This document shows, piece after piece, positions 25,301 to 38,310 of a stretch of DNA of 64,000 nt. The translations under genes and the position numbers were made by a program. Under the pieces are notes generated by a model. It ran no database searches. It saw only the letters and a list, made by a program, of their open reading frames with translations, and was not told the DNA's origin. The stretch is from Dicaeum eximium. Lineage: Eukaryota; Chordata; Aves; Passeriformes; Dicaeidae. The first letter of the stretch is position 1; each line of letters opens with the position of its first letter. The DNA is taken from contig VWZP01002584.1 of the NCBI GenBank assembly GCA_013396995.1, positions 1-64,000 of the forward strand, written 5' to 3'.

Positions 25301-25528
25301 TTATGCCATATGCAATCTGCTGAGAGGCAGTGAGAGTTCTGAGATTAACATGATGTTAAAAGAAGTGAGCAAAGTTAGTGCATCTACATCCTCCCTTTTT
25401 GTTGGATTGCTAAACAGGTCACCAGCTGTGATTACAGCTACATCTCTAGTGTTGCTGAGTTGTAAGGGAAAAACAAAGTCAACAATAAACTGTTTAATAT
25501 CATTTCCATCTATCTTTGGTGCCACAAA
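25301..25528 (-). other. Short open frame with a possible protein-like fold pattern
   Basis: A 74-codon minus-strand frame shows an alternating pattern of a hydrophobic strand (RDVAVITAGDLF), a probable helix (REDVDALTLLTSF) and a second hydrophobic strand (IMLIS), as in a beta-alpha-beta segment of a von Willebrand A-like domain. There is no upstream ATG (the frame starts at GTG right after a TAA), no good acceptor with a pyrimidine tract, and no visible metal-site motif. Chance is quite possible. If real it would be an exon remnant or a pseudogene piece. Confidence 0.12.
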
Positions 25529-27469
25529 TTAAGATTAATTTAATATTATAATTTATATGGAATTAATTGAAAACATGCCCTCTCTGTTCCCACACTCAGA
25601 GCATGTTTATCATTCAACAGTGAGATAAGTTACAGATGTAAAATCTCAGGAGAAGAACAAATCCCTGTGATTTTGAGTGCTTTGACTTGTTTGTGGGTTG
25701 GTTTTTTTTTTTTTTCATTTTAATCAGTAGCTGCTAATAAGACTAATCAAATTACTACAGATTTGTTGACTTATGTAAGTATATTTATCATCTGTGAAAT
25801 GCAATATGACAGAATTTGGGGTCCATTTGAAGATACTTAGCAATGCACAAGCTGTTCTCATGCAGGACTGGTGATGGCATTCACTACTGATAGGAGGTTT
25901 GGGTTTTAAATTGGAGATGTGGATTTTCAGTACAGCAGGGACTCATCCTCTTTTAAACTTGACCCAAGCACGATTGCACCAAAGCTTTTGTGGCTGATTT
26001 GGCTAGAAAAACACTGTTGCTCCTTAGTGTAGCATTTTTTTCTTTTCTGTAGATTTTCTTCCAGTAAAAAGGAAGGACCTAGTGTGTGCAACCCAGCTTA
26101 AGGCCATCCCAAGAGCTACTGGAACAGCAAAAATCCAAATGCTGTGAAGCCGGTTGGTATCGTGCAGCACTTGACTAGATTCCTACCATTTAAAATATTC
26201 GGGTTTGCTTATACACTGCCACCGAAGTTCAAAGCAGAGTATTTGGTTCATTTAACAACTTCAGACACTCCATTAGCCTTTTTCACTACCAGCCTCACAT
26301 CTCATATGCCTGCCTGATCCATCTGTCACGTTTTGTCAAACGAAAGTGCTCTCAGGGAGCAGCCATGATTTCACAGTGCATCACAGAGCAGGGCTCCAAC
26401 CTGAATATCCACTGAACCACAGACTAAAATTTTAATAATAGAAGAGCAAATGGAAGATCTGTAATCAGGAGGACTATGAGCAAGGAGGGGTGGTTACATT
26501 AATGTTGATGTGTGGTGGGCAGTAAGATGTGTAAATCTTCACTGAACAGATAATGGAAGGACAGAAATATCGGGTTAGATTACACAGTCAGGCTTCTGCC
26601 TTTGAAAGTACCCAGCAAAAGATGCTGAGAAGGAAGCTGAATAAGCCAAGTACCCAGAATCCTTTCCTGATGTTCCTTGGCTCAAAACAAAAGAGCACAC
26701 AACACCTCACAGATCTGGCTTTTCAGAATGGAAATGGATGATAGGGAGTTAATTGCAATCTAAATACAATATACCTTAACAATCTGGCCACTGACATTTA
26801 CATGCTCAGTTAATGTGTAGTATGATTATGGGATGCTAAAAAAGATTTTTCATTCCAAACAAAAGGTATTTTAGTGTGTTATTGTCAAGACTTGTGTGTT
26901 TTGTATACATATATAGGTACATAAATCCCTTTCTGTCTCTGCACATGCAGTCGTACTGACACACATACAGATATAAAGAGCATACATCTATAGTAGAAAT
27001 CTGTTTCACTGACTTCTTACTGTCATTCTGACAGAAATTGTGACTTATGTTGGGTGCAGAATATCTAATTTTGTAGCAACATCTGCATCATTGTGCAATT
27101 AACTTCTTCCCTGCCTACATGTACTATATATTTTCTTTAATGTTCTTACCTGCAAATTGCACATTGAAAATAAGTCATCAGTCTTACTCTGTAAAATAAT
27201 AAAAGAGTTAATATTATTCAGGAACTAAAAATTTAGTGTGTGGGAGGACATTTGTTGCTGCTGGAGTTATTTAGATGCCATACATGCCCAGCTAGTGCAT
27301 TGTGATACATGAACAGCTGTACTAGTTAAGTTATAAAGCCACTGTCCTCCTTGGGGAGTAGTCAGCAAAGTGCTTAGGAAAAGAGTTTCATAAAAGGCTA
27401 AACACTGAGCATTTTCTTAGTATATTCTCTCATTTTCAGACAATCTGTGGCACTGCGATTTTCTGAGCC
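25529..27469. other. Unique AT-rich non-coding DNA
   Basis: No gene or repeat family is recognised. A T14-15 run lies near 25700-25715. The plus-strand frame at 26553-26741 (62 codons) is complete but unassignable. Confidence 0.5.
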
Positions 27470-27474
27470 AGAGG

Positions 27475-27680
27475 CTGCATGCACATCTTTGTGCTTAATG
27501 GCCCTTAATGGATTTTTTTTTTTCCTAATCATTTGCCTAATTATTTTTTTAACTCATTTATCCTTTTGGCCTTCGCAACATCCTGTGGCCATGAGTTCCA
27601 CAATTTAATTACATGTTATGTGAATAAGCACTTCCTTTTGACCCTGGATGCATTAAGAATACTTTATCTGTATTTTTTCT
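27475..27680 (-). mobile_element. Ancient CR1-family LINE fragment (antisense)
   Basis: The plus strand reads as the antisense of an old CR1-like LINE 3' region, well preserved in turtles and crocodilians. Diagnostic steps in order are TTAATGGCCCTTAATGGAT (27494 on), a CTAATTATTTTTTTAAC spacer, TTTTGGCCTTCGCAACATCC (27566 on), TGTGGCCATGAGTTCCACAA and GTGAATAAGCACTTCCTTTTG (27620-27640). Divergence is high, and the element fades on both sides. The gene-like strand is minus. Confidence 0.75.
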
Positions 27681-30600
27681 TTCCTTTCTTTTTAAAATTC
27701 CTCTTAGTTTTATGCTGATGCCCATGCAGCAGGAGCTAACTGCTTGCAAACTTTTTTCTTTAGACTTGACCTCAGTGTTCTTTGAATCAGAAATGGCCCT
27801 TTTGATGTTGGAATAAGCAAGTATATGAACTATAAACCGTACATAAAATACTGGCAACATCTTGAAAGAAATGTGTTTCTAGTCCAGCTCTTTTTCTGGT
27901 TCTTTCCCATAGTTTTAGAGGCTGGGTCCTTGATTAACTTTTGTGATCTCCTACTTTATGAATCCTAACCTCTAGGGACTGTGGACAATTAATGCCTTAA
28001 AAAAACCCCAATCAACCACCACCAATAAAAACACACAAAAAACACCTGCAAAAAACCTACAAACCAAAACCCAAACAGCACTGTAAATTTCAAATTAAAT
28101 CTAGAAAAAAACTAAATTTGGTCTGAAGAGTATTGAGAAAAAGAAGATTACTCTTCATGTTTCCTAAGTTAAATTCCCTCTGGCCACTGAAGACCTGTTT
28201 TTTTCTGTAGTTGCCCTTGCATTTGTCATTGGTGAGTTTGACCCAAAAAAATGAGGCATATTTAAATATCAAGATTTGATCATTAAAAATCAAGAAGTCA
28301 ACTTCTTCAATGTAAGTAGTGGAAGGGAAAAGGACTTTTGAATGAGTATAACACCACTCCCAATTGAGTTATTTTTCACCAAGTAACTAAATGTGGATTT
28401 GTGGCCACACCTGAAGTGCTGCACTCTAAAAATATCAGCATTACAACTTTTGATTTAGAGGTAGAAGAAATCAAGCAAAGAATAAATCTGATTAAATCTC
28501 TGAAGCTAAGGTTATATTTCAAGATAACTGAATCTCTTTTGTGGAGAATGTGCTTTATTTTAATCTGACTGCCAATGTTTTTATGCCAGTTTTATTTCAA
28601 ATTTTTACTTCACAGTTCTCAGGCAAATGTTCTTCTGCTGGCCTTGAGACAGCCACTGCTGTCCAGAAGACAATAAATAATAATACCTGATGTGCATAAT
28701 ATCCTTCCTAGAGAGATTATCACAAATTATTTTGCACCCTGTTGAGCATATCATGACTCCTGGTGTGATGCTTGGCAGTTCACTGCCCTCCAAATGCACT
28801 GCCTGGTCATTTCCCATATCCCACAGTTTCTGACTGTCGTGAAGATTATCTTTCCTCTTGTTTTGCCATCAGCAGGGTTATAAAACTCTATTTGTAGCAC
28901 TGAACTTACCAAGTGATATTTCAGAACCTTGAGTGTAAATGTACAAACAGTTTTCATGTAAGCTGTTTAATGCATTTCCTGTAAATTCTTAAAATTACTC
29001 CAGCACAGCTTGGCAGCTCAGCTATGTGCACGTTCAATATTTTTATATTACAGCAACTGGAGAGGTAAGGTGTGCTTAAATAGGAAAGGTATTACAGTTT
29101 GATTCCCTGATACAGACAGGAGGCTGTTTTTCAGCCAGTTAGGCCTGGTCATAAAACATGTCTTGTGTTTTAGCTAAAGAAAAACAGTAAAAGTGCAGGA
29201 GTATGTTTCAGATGCCTCTCATGCTGAATGGAGAAAATCCCAGTGATTTGAATCCTGCTGATTCATCTCCAGTGTTTTAAAAGGACAGCTGAAACAGTCT
29301 GATGATTCTTCAACTAGAAAAAAAAAAAAAAAAAAGGACTTATCAATATGAAAATAAATGTTGTAGCTGATTTGATATCACTAATAGTCCAGCAACAATA
29401 AAGGGCCATTTCCTGGAATCAAAGGGTTCCTGGACTGATGCCACATCCACATAAGTTAAGGAGTAGGTGGAGGCATCTGCTTGTTTGCTTTCTCTTGCAT
29501 GACCAGGGCTTCACAGCTCAGTCTTCCATTTCCTGGATATTTTCCTTTTCATTTTTAATGTTTTTGAGCATTGGAATGCACTAGGAATTCAAAATTAAAA
29601 CGAGGCAGCATCAAAATGCAGCTGACTGAAATGTTTATATGATTCCTCTTGCCATAGCCAAACTTCAAGGAACAGATGATTCCTGCTTGAGAAAACTGCA
29701 TTATGAAAATCTGGAAGTTTCCCAGTGCTCTGAGTTGTTCTGACTTAAGTTGCATTGTTTAGCCTAAAGCATGAGGATACAGTTCTTTTTCTAGGAAATA
29801 ACTAACAGCTTGCTATTGCAACCCAAAAGATGGTTCAAACATGAGAGTATAAAAAACAGTAATATCTTTTCCATTCAAAATTCCCACTATAATAAGCTTT
29901 TCAGGTTTCTATGGGAAAAAATAAAAGTTAAGCAATCTTGGTTTGCTTAGCTTTTAAAGTTTTAGCTTGTGACTGATTTTAAATGTCTGCTATATACAGA
30001 ATAATTCTCATCTAAATATTTAATTCATCTAAGAAATAATTTATTGTGGGTTTATCTTTAGGATTTCATAAGTGTTGTAGAGTTTGGGGAGCTAATCTCT
30101 AATTTTTCCTTGCAAATGTGCAGAATGATTTCTACACTCGTATGTTGAGGGAGGCCAGGCTTTAACTCAGGGAGTCGTTTATACAGGGCTTGATAAAAAT
30201 GGAAATACTGCTCTGTGATGTTCTGTATTGTTTGTACAAGTAGCAGTGGCTGTCACCATGATATGTTAGAAAAAGAAAAGAAATGCCTTTGGAGGATATC
30301 AGAATGATAAGTCTTGGCTGCGGAGGCCTCTCAGGTCCAATGAGCTCTGCCAAACCTCTAATTCAATCAGTTTTAGGGAAGGCAGACTCTCAGTACCTGC
30401 TCTGCCTGCAGTGTTTGAGTCATAGCTTTTCCTTGAGGTAAAAAAATACACATGTAAACACAGATATATAACATATATATAAACATATAAAGGGTATATA
30501 CTATGTATATGGATGGGCAACTGCTACTTTGCAAGGTAAATGGAAAATGTCTTTATCTTACTGCCTGGATAATTTCTGATCTGATCTGGTTATTTCTCAC

Positions 30601-31159
30601 AATTTTTGTTCTTGTCCCTTTTATTCTTGGTGTCATAGTTCAATCTCAAATCTTCATATTTTTGCCTCTGCTAATAGTTAGATGTGTCTTGAACTGTATA
30701 GAGCTGGCATAGAACATATGGCTGATTACTGACCACAGAAATTATCAGCCAGGATTTCTACAGAGAACCTATCTATCCCACCTCTAAGGGTATCACAAAA
30801 ATTTAAATAATGATGAGTATTTCTTTAAATGCAATAACAAAATCAATTGCTCTCCCCAAAATCCCCTACTAAAGCCTCCATCATATGTTTTTCTGCCAGA
30901 GTCTGAATACTTTACTGTTTGTATTTCTTAGAAGAACTGAAGAGCAGCAAGATTTACTTAATCAGTACTTACTCTTAAGGGATTTTACTGATGCTGGATG
31001 TTTGCTGTTTGAAAATAAACACTTTAGTTTGGTCTGACAAATGCTGCTTGATGGAGAGTAAAAGCATATCTAGATTTATTCTAGCAATACTTAAGTGCCA
31101 GAACAAGTGTGGCCAGAAGGACCAGGGATGTGATCATTCCCCTGTGCTTAGCAACTTGA
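27681..31159. other. Unique non-coding DNA with an A18 run
   Basis: No gene is seen. An A/C-rich low-complexity tract lies at about 27997-28080, an 18-base A run at 29318-29335 (without a target-site duplication that I can see) and a TA-rich patch at about 30450-30510. Confidence 0.5.
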
Positions 31160-31605
31160 ATCCTGCATTCAGTTTTGAGCCCTTCATTCTCAAGAAAGAA
31201 ATTGAGGGGCTGGAACACAAGTCCAGAGAGGGGCAATGGAGCTGAGGAAGGGTCTGGAGCACAAGTCTCATGAGGAGCAGCTGAGGGAGCTGGGGGGACT
31301 CAGCCTGAAGAAAAGGAGGTTCAGGGAAGAGCTTGTCACTCTCCATAACTCCCTGACAGGAGGGTGTAGCCAGGTGGGAGCCAGCCTCTTCTCCCAGGTA
31401 ACAAGTGAAAGAACAATAGGAAATGGCCTAAAGTTGCATAAGGCGATGTTTAGGTTGGAGATTTAGAAATAATTCTTCACAGAAAGTGTTATCAAGTATT
31501 GGAACAGGCTGCTGAGGGAAGTGGAGTGGTGGAGTCACCCTCTCTGGAGGTGTTTAAAAGATGTAGATGTGCACTGAGGGATGTGGTTTAGTGGGGACTT
31601 GTCTG
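31160..31605 (+). mobile_element. CR1 LINE 3' fragment (sense)
   Basis: This is a typical avian CR1 3' region: GGGGCTGGAACACAAGTC near 31205, TCATGAGGAGCAGCTGAGGG near 31268, TCAGCCTGAAGAAAAGGAGG near 31300, ATTGGAACAGGCTGCTGAGG near 31498 and TCTCTGGAGGTGTTTAAAAG near 31540. It stops near GGTTTAGTGG without the usual terminal octamer repeats, so both ends are truncated. Part of the GGAGCACAAGTC motif appears twice (about 31209 and 31256), which suggests a small internal duplication. Open frames here (30991-31245, 31134-31346 and 31236-31466) are shadows of the LINE. Confidence 0.9.
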
Positions 31606-34600
31606 TGCTTTCCTCTCCCTTCTGAGACCCATCGGATTTCTGATGCCCTTATTTAAACATCCCTCAGGCACCTGGGCACGATGTGCTCCTCTAGGTTCTC
31701 ATCAGCTGTCTTCACAAACCAAACAACTCCTTCTCAGAGGGGGCAGAAGGGAAAGACAGTGAGTTCTGGATGTACTTGCCTATAATTGGTGCTTTTCCCA
31801 CAGATTATACTTGAGTAAACCCAGAAATATTAGGAGATGAAAGCTGAGGACAGCCATCAGTATGAAGGAAAAAATATAATCCAAGTCCAGACTCAATCCT
31901 GTTTCACTCTGGTACCCATGTAAATAAAAACCAGATCTATCCCATAATTTTAAAATAATTCATAGTACAAACACATACATGTTTAGTTTATTTTTGAAGT
32001 AATCTCTTATTGCATTTATGCAAAACTTTGACCCCACTTCTCCCTTAGAACATCACTGTCATGGCATGCAAGGTCAGCTAGAATTTCAGGCACAGGAAGG
32101 GTCAGATAGCATAACTAATTGCACTTTTATGAAAGACAACAGAACACAAGTTCACTAATTTAAGCCTGCAGTGCAATCACATTTAAATGCCAAATACCCG
32201 TTTGAACCACAACACATTTTTTGCCTGTACACATTGAAAATCCAAGCATAAAATTTCCCCAGAGAGATGATAAGCACTTTTTCAGTTGTGTTTGCTCCAC
32301 ATTTTAAAATCAGTACAAGTCAAGTGTGTAAGTAATTTGATGATTGCTTGGGTGTTAGCACTGTTTGTGTTTCAGAGTGGATTTTCTGATCTTTTTAGCT
32401 CCTTAGGCACAGGTCTTGTATGAGAGCCTTTCTTCATTCTTCTGTGGGGTTCTCAGTCAGGTTGGTCTTTATGTAACTCCTCTTCTGTAGTTTTCCACTT
32501 CTCCACGAGACACTTCTTTGGTGTTTTTTTGCCAGCTGGGTCTCATAATGTGTAACCAGAAGATCTGATGCTTCAGAATGTTTTAAAATAAGTATTTTAC
32601 ATTAAAACTCTGTTTATTCTTTCCTTATGCTGAAGACTACAGAAGGCTTCTTCTAGTCTATATGTGTGTTAAAAGTGATACAAGATGTCCTTAAAATTTC
32701 ATCTTTTAAATGTTAAATTTGCTTCCTTTATGACAATTCTTGACAGGTAATGATGTTTAGGTTTTCTATCTTTAGTTTTTTATACCTCTATGAAAATACA
32801 GATTCTTAAAAATACATCCTAGATCAGACTACATACACCCTTTGGAATGATAGGTAGCATTTAGGCAATGTATTTTTCAAAAGGTTATAGAAATACAAGC
32901 TTGGCAGTCCTGGAAATGTTCTCTGTTAGCAGTAGGAGCATTAAACTTATGAACAAACCTATGTGATTTGCATTAGTGGTAAATGAAGCTCTAAGAAATC
33001 ACAGCACTCACTGCCCATCCTGTGTTTCCTGATCTGTCATCAATTTTAAGAGCTGGAATAAATTAATATTAAAAGATATGGAGCTGTTGATGCACTCCAG
33101 AGGACTGAAAACATTTGCTGGATGCAAACACGATCAGGACAACTGCAGCCACCACCGGCTCTCTCCTGTTCTCTCTGAAAATACAACAGGGGCAGGGCTG
33201 TGTGCAGTAGTTAAATGTCCAGTTGTCATTTTAGCTCACTAAAACCCACTTGATCAAACCAGGAGAACTAAATGCAAACTGGCAGTCACTCTTCCTTCGA
33301 GGAAGCAAGTCGATATTGAGTCTGTGTGCAGCAGATGCATAGCTAATGCAATAAATACGGTTCTTAAATTTTGTATATAGGAAAGTGAAAACTGCTCATA
33401 TTTTTTAGCTCTTTTTATTTTGCATTTTGCAGAGAAGGGTTTATCCTGTATTTCACATTTGAAAGGCAGACAATTGCTGTAAGTGATTCAGAATATTTTT
33501 GAACGCTTGTTTATCAGCATAAAAGATTAAAGCTTTATGAATAAATATAGAAAATTCTTCACAGCTTTCTAACTTCAGAAATCCTCTTGTGGTAGCTTCT
33601 TCAACTAATATATTTATAATCTATACATTGGAGGTATTCAGCAGATTTATAATGTCTTATAAAGTCTGTTAAGCATATTAATCAGCAAGCTTTTGTGATT
33701 TCATTCAAATTGAGTCCACTAGGATTCCTCTGACTTTATAACGTCAATTTTTTTTTTTTTTCCTATGGTGTTTCAGGGGCTGTCTACTTAGTTAATTTCT
33801 CCAGGGCTTTATTATCACCTTCCTCCAATTCTTACAAGCAGTAAAGAAAAGACAACAGACACTGAGGAAAAGCAAGCAAGATGAGTGCTCCAAAATACCT
33901 TAGCAGTTCCAGTCAGCTCTTTTGTAGAAGAATGGGGTATCTTGTTCCACATAAACTGGATTACTCAGCACTTGTGTAAACTAACCTTATACCCTTTCCT
34001 TCAAGTGTATCCAGACATTGCTCATGCCTCAGTTTAATTAGGGTAAGGGTTTCTACGTAATATGATGCGATATTAAGTGCACACAAATATTTGGCTAGAC
34101 AAACATCTGCATTTTCACTTCTGAAATGAATCGCAGTCTGAAAAGTGCTGGAAATGAATGGCCCAATACATAGGAGCAAAGTTTCTACAGTGGTTTAAGG
34201 AACAGAGCCTGCTTTGTTATGGACAGACCAAATATTCGCTCAGATAAATAGGGGGTTAGGCCAAAGGGGATTGAATCATCTCACATTTTTCTGTTATTCA
34301 CCTCTTGGTAGAGTAGCACCTTTCTCAGCAGACATTCCCTGTGGAAGAAGACACATTTGTCGGGGCTGGACAATAATTAATCAGTTGAGGTCATTAGGGA
34401 AAATCTGAGATATCAGTGGAAATTGCCCTGTATGTTCTGAAAGAGTGTGGAGAAGGAGCAGTGAGGGGCAAGCCATAGGCACAGTAGATGCCAAACAGAC
34501 AGGATACTTATGGCAAAAGAAGTTTTCTTCTCTTCTTTTCTCTTCGCATGTGAAAAGATTCCTCTTGTAGTAGGTGGGATAGGAGTGCACCTATCTCAGA

Positions 34601-34960
34601 AGCCAAGCAGCAGCACTAGAAGTGTTCACAAGTTGCTTCCCACACTAATGTCCCCTTCCCAGGCTGAACTGGCATTTTATTGGAGAGGTACAGTTTAGAC
34701 AAGCACTGCAGATCTAGTATACTCAGGTTCTCTGTCCGTGCCCTTTTCCATGACTTAGCTCACTATTGTATATTCTTTATTATCTAAGCAAGCTGATATT
34801 CAGGAGCTTTTTTTCTTCTCTTGGAGGGTATTTTATTAGGATTTTCTCTGTCAAAAGGCTGTCCCTGATTAGCTCAGTGGATGTGGAATAAGATTGTTTT
34901 GTTGTTTTCTCTAGAAGTTGTCACTGCAAACCCAGATGAAGCAAAAGCACTTGTCAGCTA
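31606..34960. other. Unique non-coding DNA
   Basis: No gene is seen. The segment at about 33110-33370 is less AT-rich, keeps several CpGs and holds repeated ATGCAAA-like strings; it might be conserved non-coding DNA. A T15 run followed by CCTATGGTGTTTCAG near 33750-33777 looks like a splice acceptor but no credible exon follows. Confidence 0.5.
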
Positions 34961-34994
34961 GTGTGTATTTTGCAACTGTGTGTATTTTGCAACT
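34961..34994. repeat. Perfect 17-bp tandem duplication
   Basis: GTGTGTATTTTGCAACT occurs at 34961-34977 and again immediately at 34978-34994 with no mismatch and no spacer. It is a recent slippage-type duplication. Confidence 0.95.
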
Positions 34995-37414
34995 AACAGG
35001 AACAGTTTAGCTTTTTTGTCCTCTTTTGAAAATCCAAGAGACCTTGATTCTGCACATAAAAGCTCTGGCAACAAGCCCACAGATCTCTCTTCCAAGTGTG
35101 TGCCGAGAGTTTGAGTTAAAAAATTCAAACAGAAAAGATTTGGTGCAACATGGCTAAAAATTCTGTCCTTTCTTTTCATCAACTTTAAAACTCTTTCCCT
35201 TTATGATATCATAATCTCTAAAATATATGCAATATTCTTCAAAGCTCGCCTTCGCTTTAGCAGCTGCTCTGGCTAAAATAAAAACAAAAGAGCTCTTTGG
35301 AAAAGCCTTCTCTCTTAGCAGAAAAGATCCATGTTTTCCTGCTCTATTTGAAAAACCATGTGCACGATACCTAATTGTATTTACCTGGAGCACTGATCAT
35401 TATGGTTTTTTGTTTTCTACAGTTTAGTTCCTGAGGTAGGTGGCAAAGCAGCTGCCATGGCAGGGAGGTGGTGTGCCAGTCCCCTGGCAGTGCTTTCCCT
35501 CTGTTTCGGGAAGAGCAGTGCATCCAGTGCTTCCATCACTCCCAAAGCAGCCCTTCCATTCTTACCTTTCTAAAACTTGCAATTACCGTGCTGAGGTTTT
35601 ATTCAAGAGATTGAAAAGTAGCTTCAAATGTGCCCCACGTGGGTCTTTTGAAGGATTAGAAGGAGGTGTTACCTGTTTAAAGACAGGAGGGAAAGGGAGT
35701 TGATATCTGGGTACCTTATAGATAAGATTTACAGGGTGAAAACTGGGCACATTTTCTTCAGAACCATATTTTTTTGAATTATTGGAAAAAAAGTAGAGTT
35801 TTCTATGTATAATTCTCTCATTTAAAAGTCCATGTCTTCGCTCTTGCTTTTCACATTTAAAAATACTTAAATTATACAGGTGGGGTTGTTTCTTTGCTTT
35901 GCTGTGTTCAGATATATATAGGCATGTGCATCCTGAGAATTTTCTTCTTGTGATCAGTCTATCCCAGGTGAGGGGCAGAGAGCTGTTCAACTACACACAG
36001 GAAAAATAATGTGTGTAAAACCACACGGAAGCACACACATTTTTTTCCTGTTTTATATAGAGGTGCAATGTTATTAATGGGGTATTTTGGTTTAATAGAC
36101 AATGCTGCTATGTTTTAACACTTCAATATTATTCAAAAGTAGATCCTGGGGAAAAAAAAAATCATTTACTTAAGTAGGTTACATGGCAGGCAAGTGTATG
36201 AGAGTCAATGGAAATCAATACCAAAAGAGACATTTCTGCTACCAGGCTTTTGAAAGAGATATATAGACAAGGCTGTTAATTGGTTTTCAGTGGAGTTCAT
36301 AATTATTCAGTTGTATGTATCCTCAGACCACTGTAATTCCCCTTTAATTTCCAAACTCTCCACTTTCTGTGGAGCATTTATAAAAGAATAACATGAATTT
36401 TCCACTTTCAGGAAGACTGTGTTCTGTAGGCCTAGTTTCTCAAGTATCAAATGACTTTGTCCTTTTTGTGTCATTTGAAATTCGAGAAATATCTCGCAAA
36501 CAAATTTAAGAAATAATTTATAATTTCTATTCTTGAGCTCTAAATATTTTAGCAGTCTTAATTTTCCAGGCTAGTTTTCAATATTCTGCCTCTGAAGTTG
36601 TTGCCTGATTCCTTTTCAAAAAATCCCATGGGAGTAAGCTCTGATACGTCTGTGCCTCTCCTTGTGTCTGTTCCCCTCTGATCAAAGTTACTTATAATTA
36701 ATTTTCTGAAGTTTGGTCAAGATTTTGCTGTACATACAACTCACTAGCTTGATTGGTAATATTCTTCTTGCCCAGGGAATGAAATTCCCATGGAATACGG
36801 CATGCTTGGACTGTGCTGCAGGGATTATGCCCACTTTGAACACAGTTCAAATTAAGAGGCATAAGACTGTAGGGGTGCCTAAAATATATCTGCCAACTCC
36901 AGGCATGTCAGTTCAACCTCCATTACCCTGACAACCTTGTGCATGCTTTAAATAACCACAATGTGGGATAGCAAGTCCTGGGGCACGGGAGGGATTTTCA
37001 CTGGAAACAATTCTGTGAAAGCTTCCAGGAAGACAAGCTGGAAACAGCCCTAGATAGAAACAAAGATGAATAAAAACCAATTTAGAAGCCAGAAAAGGTA
37101 TCCTAATTTAGAAAAATGCTTCATACCTCAAATAATGTGGTGTAAAGACCCCATAATTTTGAGCTGAATAATTTTAACATATGAACAACCAAGTCCACCT
37201 CAGTTTTGGATACATAGAAGAAGTTTTTGGGTGCTATCATGAATTATATACAACCCACTTAGAAACAGGCAAAACTAATGTTTTATAACAATTCATGAGG
37301 ATAATAAAGTAAATAATTATTTAAAATATGATGGCAATATTGACTTAGAACTTTGTTTGTCCAGATATTGAATATTAAGGAAATAGGAATGTGGCATTCA
37401 GTCCAATTCCCTTC
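34995..37414. other. Unique non-coding DNA
   Basis: No gene is seen. Frames of 135 codons (35583-35990, minus) and 87 codons (35440-35703, plus) overlap each other in a less AT-rich patch and neither resembles a known family. A 12-bp palindrome CTGCCATGGCAG lies at 35452-35463. Confidence 0.5.
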
Positions 37415-38310
37415 TGAGTGAGCAGACTTGTTTAGCCCAGTGTTCTGTCTCTGCAGTAACTAATCAAGGTACTTCCAGAGAGACTTTAAAATTGAGTCAT
37501 ACTTACATCTTTTGTTAGCACACCCTCCCAATGCAGCAGCATCAGAACTTCCTGCTTTGGATCATAATCTGGATGTTCATGTTTGAGATCCATTAGTTTA
37601 TCTTTTCTTGGTTAATTCATCTAAGTCTGTTGAATTTTTTTGCATTTTGAATATTGTATAGCCATCAGTTTGACATTGCTATGCAAAAAAAAAAAAAAAA
37701 GTTGCTTTCTGTCAAAACCATTATCTAATTTTTTAAGCTGGACTCAATTTTTGCATTGTGAAAAAATGTTTCTCGATTGATCAGCTTCACACAATTTAGG
37801 ATTTCCTTTTCCTTAATTTCAAGTACCCTTCCAGTTGCCCCTTTATTCACTGGGGACTATCAAGTCTTTTCTCTGCAGAACTTGTTCTGCATCCCCTGCT
37901 CACACTTGTCAGCCTTCTATGTTTTTCTTACTTGGACCATATGATTTTTTCAGACAGCATAGCCAGAAATGCATACAGTAATTACAGTGTGGGCACACCA
38001 AAGATCTACAAGCAGTTTAATATGTCTCTGTTTATACCCAGACTCCTTTCTCAATAACTCCCAACAATCTGTTTGCCATCCTGACTGCTATGGGTAACAG
38101 CTAAATCAAATCCAGTATTGTGTATGTTTATTTTTTTTATTAGCCTTCATATTTATTGATAATGAATTGTAATTGCTATTTTAACTATCACTCCCTAAAT
38201 GTATTTGGTCTTTCTGGACCCTTCAGGGCTTTTTTTTTATAATTTTTGACCATGAGGAATAATTTTGTTTCATCTGCACGCTTTGGCATCTTTCTGCTGG
38301 TTATTTTCTC
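37415..38310 (-). mobile_element. Ancient CR1-family LINE, long antisense copy
   Basis: This stretch follows the antisense consensus of the same old turtle/archosaur CR1 type as the 27.5-kb copy, over nearly 900 bp and in order: TTTAGCCCAGTGTTCTGTCT (37433 on), a diverged middle, ACAGTAATTACAGTGTGGGC (37976 on), ACCAAAGATCTACAAGCAG, CTCCCAACAATCTGTTTGCC (38058 on), ATCCTGACTGCTATGG, then AATAATTTTGTTTCATCTGC (38258 on) and CACGCTTTGGCATC. Many indels and a run of A at 37686-37700 interrupt it. No reading frame survives. The coding sense of the LINE is the minus strand. Confidence 0.75.

Noticed and set aside
29318..29335. A18 run as tail of a processed pseudogene
   Set aside because: No upstream sequence resembling an mRNA or small RNA and no target-site duplication.
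30991..31466. Overlapping frames on both strands
   Set aside because: They fall over the CR1 3' fragment and are LINE shadows.
33745..33785. Possible splice acceptor (T15, CCTATGGTGTTTCAG)
   Set aside because: No open frame of meaningful length follows in any phase.
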